A DNA stretch of 64,000 bases from Lytechinus variegatus. Its lineage: Eukaryota > Echinodermata > Echinoidea > Temnopleuroida > Toxopneustidae. The stretch lies in the NCBI RefSeq assembly GCF_018143015.1, contig NC_054749.1, forward strand, positions 30,971,411 to 31,035,410, in the 5' to 3' direction. Of this stretch, positions 59,156 to 64,000 are shown one piece after another. The first letter of the stretch is position 1; every line of letters begins with the position of its first letter. The position numbers and the translations under genes are program-made. Under the pieces are notes generated by a model. The model saw only the letters and a program-made list of their open reading frames with translations. It ran no database searches and was not told the origin of the DNA.

Positions 59156-62100
59156 ATCTTCTTTGGATGTGGAATCATTGTCTTTCTGATCAAGAAAATT
59201 GAAGTTAGAGCTACTTTCAAAACTAAAACTGTCAGAATTCCAGGACGAGATTTCCATTCCCTGGAGCTGAGAATAGCTGACCTGACAGACGAACTTGAAT
59301 TTTCTTCCACACGTTTTACTGGACCACTTATCACCGGACGGCCCCATCACGGCACACTTTGCCACTCGACTGTAAGTAGGGTCACCGGGTGCCCAGTCTA
59401 TTGAAATGAGATAAAACAAAATGGATTCGATCATGCAGGCAGTGACAAAACTAGTAGGAAGGGGGTACGTGCCCCCCTTTTTTTGACTCAGTGGTCAAAA
59501 AAGCGGGGGCGGAAAGAAAAACATTGTTGGACAAGGAAAAAGGAAAATATGAAATAAATTTACTGAGGGTCTATAATAGTATGGCTATCTGAATGGCACA
59601 TTCTTAACCCATTCAACTGTATTATAATAAGAGATTTTTAAAGGTCAAGTACACCCCAGAAAATGTTGATTTTTAATCAATAAAGAAACATCAAAGAAGC
59701 ATAATGCTGAAAATTTCATTAAAATAGGATGTAAAATAATAAAGTTACAACTTAAGGTTTCGCTTATTTTTCACAAAACATTTACATGCACAAGTTTGTG
59801 ACATGCAGATGAGAGAGTCGATGATGTTGTTATAATTAATAAATATGTCATTCTTTACAGATTTGACAATAAGGACCAACTTGATTAAATCATAATATGT
59901 TAAACCAATAGTAATACCACGTTCAGGGAAAAACAAGACTTTGTTTCACACGAAAATGGCGAGTAATGGGAATATTTCATATGATAGAATACAAAAGAAA
60001 GTGAGTGTTATCATCAGTTCCCTTATCTGCATACCGATCAGATTGTGCTTATAACTGTTTTGTGAAAAAATATGGGAATAATACTTTAAAATGTCATGAC
60101 TTTCTTATTTTACATCCGATTTTGTCGAAATTTTCAGAGTTGTCATTGTTGGATTTTTCTCTTGTTTATTCTAATATTTTTTTTGCTGGGGTGGACTTGT
60201 CCTTTAAGACTTGGGTTCCAGTCCAAGTAGCTATTCACGTCCAAAGAAGCACAAAAGAGATTACTGCTGAGTTGTTGCCTTTGGCTACATTGTATAATCC
60301 AAATTTTGATTAGCTAAATAAGTGGAAAATGTGATTATTCCTAAAGTGGTATATTCCAGGCTAAATAAGTATGATTTGAACAGATCATCATATCCCCCTC
60401 CAGAGTAAAATCAGATAAACAAAACACTGCAAAAATCAGGACAATCAGGAAAATATAGGACAATGAATAACAAAGTTATGACATTATATTACCAAGCATT
60501 GCATTTTTCAATTAAACTGTTCTATGCATGTTTTATGTATGTAATGAACAAGGTGATTATTATGTCATATCCCTATAAACAATATTTAAATCAATGATAT
60601 TTATTTAACTTTTGTCAAGCGAGAATTAAAAAAAAGCTTGACAACTGATTCAATTCCTTTCTGAAACTATTTTCGTTACAAAGGAGAATGTCGTAAATAT
60701 GCATAGAGATATATGATTTCATAATTATATCAAAGAGGAAAGTGAGGACATGATTTCATCAGCCCAACTAATGAATATGCATGATGGCGTGCATATAAAT
60801 GTTTCCACAAAATATTGCCAACATTAAAAATTCAATATATTAGCGGATTTTCATGAAACTTTCAGCGGTTCGCTTGGTAAATTTTACACAGTTCATTTGG
60901 GGGTATAATTATTATCAGTCCGGTGTATCTATTTATATCTAAAATTAATGTTTTCCGATCACTTACGGCTAACTAAATATGAAAATCCATACAGTTATTA
61001 CTGGTTATGTGTAGCAAATTATCACTTACACACATGCCCAGTATAAAATTGTTTCATAATTTAATAATTTAGGAAATAGTATACCATATTACCAGATCAG
61101 TGGTAGTGAAAAATAAAACTATTATCACTATAAAGCACAATTTTATTTGTCTAAATGCCCTGTATAAATATGACATCTGAAGTCAGGCAGAACTCTTGTT
61201 TTATCTTCTCAAGGGAAGATTCCGCCAGGTACATGCCTGACATTTTTTTTACTGGAGACAGATAAATTAACATTTTCATACGCTCTAATACATGTCATGC
61301 ATGTAATACATACTTCTTAAAATTCGTGAATGAAAGGGTGAGCTGTTGGGTGCTCATGTTATTACAAAAAAATATGTGATTTCTTTCTAGTCAAATTTGT
61401 CTCACTACAGTCATTTCTGAACAACAAATAGTAAGATGTATATACATAGGCCTATCAGTGTCATCCAATTGGCTATTAATCTAGTCCCCGGATCGAGTCT
61501 GATTTAGTTTGGAGTATGGTTAACATAAACCCACACATAATTATATACACATTTATACATGACTTTAAGTCAATATACCTCGGAATGATGTCGTATTTTT
61601 CCAGGAGTCAACTTGACATTCCCAATCCTCTTTCCACCCTCGACAGTTCAACCAAAAAGCACTGTTCAGCAAGGAAAGTTCCATTGTCAAATTGTTGAAC
61701 GTGGTTACTTCAAAACTGTTCTCAAATGCCAGAAGTGATGCTGCTGACCGTGACCCGGAAGTACTATTTAGGATGAGAGCATCAAGACAAAAGTCCTTAC
61801 TTTTGATCCAAGTTAGTTTATACCTGGAAAAATAGTAGCACTTATTCCATCCCGCTATCCAACCAGCAGGACAACTCACATCCACTGGGAGAAAAAGAAA
61901 GAGAGATAACAGATTAGGAAAGAAAGTGATAAGGGGACGGAACATAAGGATGCAAAAAACATGGCATAAACCCCCAAAAATGAATTATAAATCTTTTAAA
62001 TACCATGGTCGTATTCTGTTGAGCCAAGGGCAGAAATCACCCAAAATGTAAGCAGTAGGCCTATACATCTGCTTCTCCATTGGGAGAGAATAAAAAAAGG

Positions 62101-63258
62101 AAAAGTCCCCTTCAAATCACGTACCCGGTCCTGGTCTCTCTCTCGCTCCTGCAAATCGCACTTGCTCACTCCCTAGAAGGCTTTAGCAGCCAATTTAAAT
62201 CATGTTTCCATAAGAAGTATATCAACGAAAAAGTTAAAATTGTAAGACTTTGTGCATCAGTCCGACGTTATACGTGATCCGATGGGTTGTCTATCGCAGA
62301 AAATATTGAAATATCGCTCGTAAATTGAAAAATGATTTTTGTTTAATGATACTTTACCAAGATCAAATATTGACGCATCCCGTCAGTTATAAATTTATTA
62401 TACTTAAGCTACCATGGTTACTATAAACTAACCTTCGCTTGGTGCACTTATAGAGCGTGGTATCATCGTTTCTCCTAACGTTGTTTCTAGCAAGTGGTTC
62501 GTGTGGGTGGATCCCGTTCCAATGGGTGTACTCGGGATATGCTCCTTTCTAGCTATGTCTAATGTTGTAAATTCGACGTCGACATGTGATGCTGGATATT
62601 ATAAAGAAAATCACAGTAGCATGACAAACAAGCAGATAACAGCAGTTCTCATTATCATCAAGAATATCAATTTTCTCGCGTAAAACAAAATTCCTCAAGT
62701 GTTGAAGACATATTTTGCTTTCTTTGTTTTGTGAATGCAAAATGCCACCTGTTTGAATTTCAGTTCTCTACAATAACTCAAAACTGTACTCAACTCTACT
62801 TACAGTTAGCGTTTATAGTACATACCAAGAGCGGGTACAATATACATGCTCCGACATTTTTCTTTCTTTCTTTATATTTTTCTCTCTTTTAGTCGCTTTT
62901 CCTTTACAAACCGGCAAGCATGCTGGTTATCTTTCTTTTTTAATTTGCAGTCATGCAACTCCCTCGATGTATACATGCCGTACTCTTTGAAAGCAAAGTT
63001 TAACAATATTCTGCTTCAATAAATTAAGTATTCTTCATTTTCCCGTTGCTTCTCTCCCTGACTTATACATGTACCTTTTTTGAACATTCGCCATATTCAT
63101 GCCGCCCCAGAAAATAAAAAACCCTGCGTGAGGCATGGTCACATGGTTCTTACCTATTTCGCAGATGGATCCAGATATTCCTGGCGGACAGTGACAGATA
63201 TAAGCATTTAATGTTTCCTCACAGTAGCCTCCATGTAGACAGGGGTTGCTCATGCAAT
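58943..63258 (-). CDS. EGF plus C-type lectin protein with Gly/Tyr/Asp-rich repeat tail; last three exons, 5' part off the right edge
   Basis: Exons (minus order): 63258-63154, 61884-61579, 59397-58943. Phase-1 introns join without gap; 287 codons plus TAA are present. Exon 1 here is an EGF module with six cysteines (DCMSNPCLHGGYCEETLNAY ... CHCPPGISGSIC). The next two form a C-type lectin domain (CPAGWIAGWNKCYYF ... DWAPGDPTYSRVAKC ... KFKFVCQ). After it come a Ser/Asn/Asp-rich linker of about 50 residues and five repeats of YDDYHGGGRGGGG type, ending GYDDYYDV. A CAG|GTCAGC just after the lectin domain might be an alternative donor that skips the tail. Sea-urchin spicule-matrix proteins also join one lectin domain to Gly-rich repeats, so a matrix role is possible, but the EGF module is unlike them. 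Upstream exons, including any signal peptide, lie outside. Confidence 0.87.
59642..60203. mobile_element. TTAA-flanked MITE with long inverted arms, copy 2
   Basis: TTAA at 59638-59641 and 60204-60207 flanks AGGTCAAGTACACCCCAG and GGGGTGGACTTGTCCT. Arms match the element at 40075. It lies in the last intron of the EGF/lectin gene. Confidence 0.87.
60208..61578. other. Intron of the EGF/lectin gene
   Basis: AT-rich. A weak relative of the TTAA-MITE arms is seen at about 60390-60880 (AATAACAAAGTTATGACATT, TTTTCATGAAACTTTCAG). No exon recognised. Confidence 0.5.
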
Positions 63259-63283
63259 CTGTGTGCGTTTGAAGAGTAGGGGA

Positions 63284-63960
63284 AGGCGGGGTAAGTTGAG
63301 CATAGGGGCAAGTTGACCCACCAGCCCCAGGCCAATAATGAATGAGTCAGACATTGTGGTGGTGTCATGTATTGATGACCCATAGCATAACCCCTAACCC
63401 CACCACATTTTTTTCCACTTTGAAACAAAAAGTAGTTTTTTTAGAGGGAAAAGTATGAATTTCAGCCAAAAAAGTAAAAAAGGGTGTGAAATAGATCAGT
63501 GCTTAGTACACACACACGTCTTTGAATATAGTAAAGACATGATAACAACATTGTTAGTCCAGGTATGGATCTTCATTCTTATTATAGTCTTTTATGATGG
63601 ATGCATAATAAATGTGTGGATACAAAATTATCGCACTACGTTAGGACTGGGGTAAATTGAGCCAAACAGCATGGGGCAAGTTAAGTCATGGTAATTCTTA
63701 TGGTAATGTATCTTAAAAAACAAACAAACCATAAAAATCGATTGAAATGCATGCTGAAAGGAGCAAATTTACATGACTACTCTTTTCCTTTTAAAGGATG
63801 TTAGTATTTATAGAGAATTAGCAAGTGAAATGACTTTAAACAAAAAAATTGACATGCTGGTTCTCCCCCATACATTTTGTACGTAGTTTTTGTGGCTCAA
63901 CTTATCCCAGACAGTGGCACAACTTACCCCATATATGGGCCAAGTTGAGCCATTTAACAT
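63284..63960. mobile_element. Inverted-repeat element with GGGGTAAGTTGAGC-type motifs
   Basis: GGGGTAAGTTGAGCATAGGG and GGGGCAAGTTGACCC at the left face GGCTCAACTTATCCC and CACAACTTACCCCAT at the right; GGGGTAAATTGAGCC is in the middle. No ORF. It may continue beyond the window, and lies upstream of the last visible EGF exon. Confidence 0.6.
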
Positions 63961-64000
63961 CGGTTTTTTCAAAGGTCACAATGACTTTCAGTGTGGGGGT

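Noticed and set aside
56851-59404. Very long plus-strand frames (783 and 431 codons) over the 39-bp array
   Set aside because: They arise because the repeat length is a multiple of three without stops; they have no start context, domain or splice link, and the minus-strand frame joins a real lectin domain.
1-64000. LTR retrotransposons, Polintons or other virus-like elements
   Set aside because: No protease, integrase, capsid or long terminal direct repeats were recognised in any frame.
1-64000. Bacterial operon or contamination
   Set aside because: GT-AG introns, SINEs and animal extracellular domains run through the window; no bacterial gene was seen.

Overview
This window is eukaryotic, AT-rich and intron-rich. 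It looks like an echinoderm, most likely a sea urchin. The evidence is animal gene families with GT-AG introns (ABCA transporter, EGF and C-type lectin modules, CaRF/SWIM protein), a dense mix of short terminal-inverted-repeat elements and tRNA-derived SINEs, a CR1/L2-type LINE, and C-type lectins with mucin-like or Gly-rich repeat tails. The species is an inference; no marker gene is present.

Layout. (1) 135-21400, minus strand: the first 11 coding exons of an ABCA-type full transporter, 664 codons in perfect splice phase, from the initiator ATG to just past the NBD1 signature motif; the rest lies off the left edge. Its introns hold SINEs, a 78-bp minisatellite, MITEs, an internal intron duplication, and a tandem array of copies of the 3' end of one exon, each with its splice donor. 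(2) 21401-24184: intergenic, with a GC-richer patch near 23.5-24.1 kb. (3) 24185-35112, plus strand: remnants of a gene with a CaRF-like N-terminal domain and a C-terminal SWIM zinc finger, which looks decayed. Its introns contain an hAT-type element with an exact 8-bp target duplication, an apparently intact LINE with a 1035-aa endonuclease/reverse-transcriptase ORF and a repeat-built 5' region, and an 830-bp MITE. (4) 35113-46555: no gene seen; a graveyard of MITEs, SINEs and low-complexity DNA. (5) 46556-50809, minus: a complete five-exon gene for a secreted mucin-like C-type lectin (433 aa). (6) 50810-58942: intergenic, with a MITE, a dead LINE fragment, microsatellites, a SINE, and a 2.3-kb array of a 39-bp repeat. 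(7) 58943-63258, minus: the last three exons of an EGF plus C-type lectin gene whose C-terminal Gly/Tyr/Asp tail is encoded by the edge of that 39-bp array; the array continues beyond the stop codon.

The two lectin genes are neighbours on the same strand. Their lectin domains are split by a phase-1 intron at the same point and share unusual sequence around it, so they are probably local duplicates of an extracellular recognition or matrix family. The ABCA gene (lipid transport) and the CaRF/SWIM remnant have no evident functional link to them.

Splice models were made by eye from GT-AG sites, phase continuity and family motifs. No database search or alignment was run.
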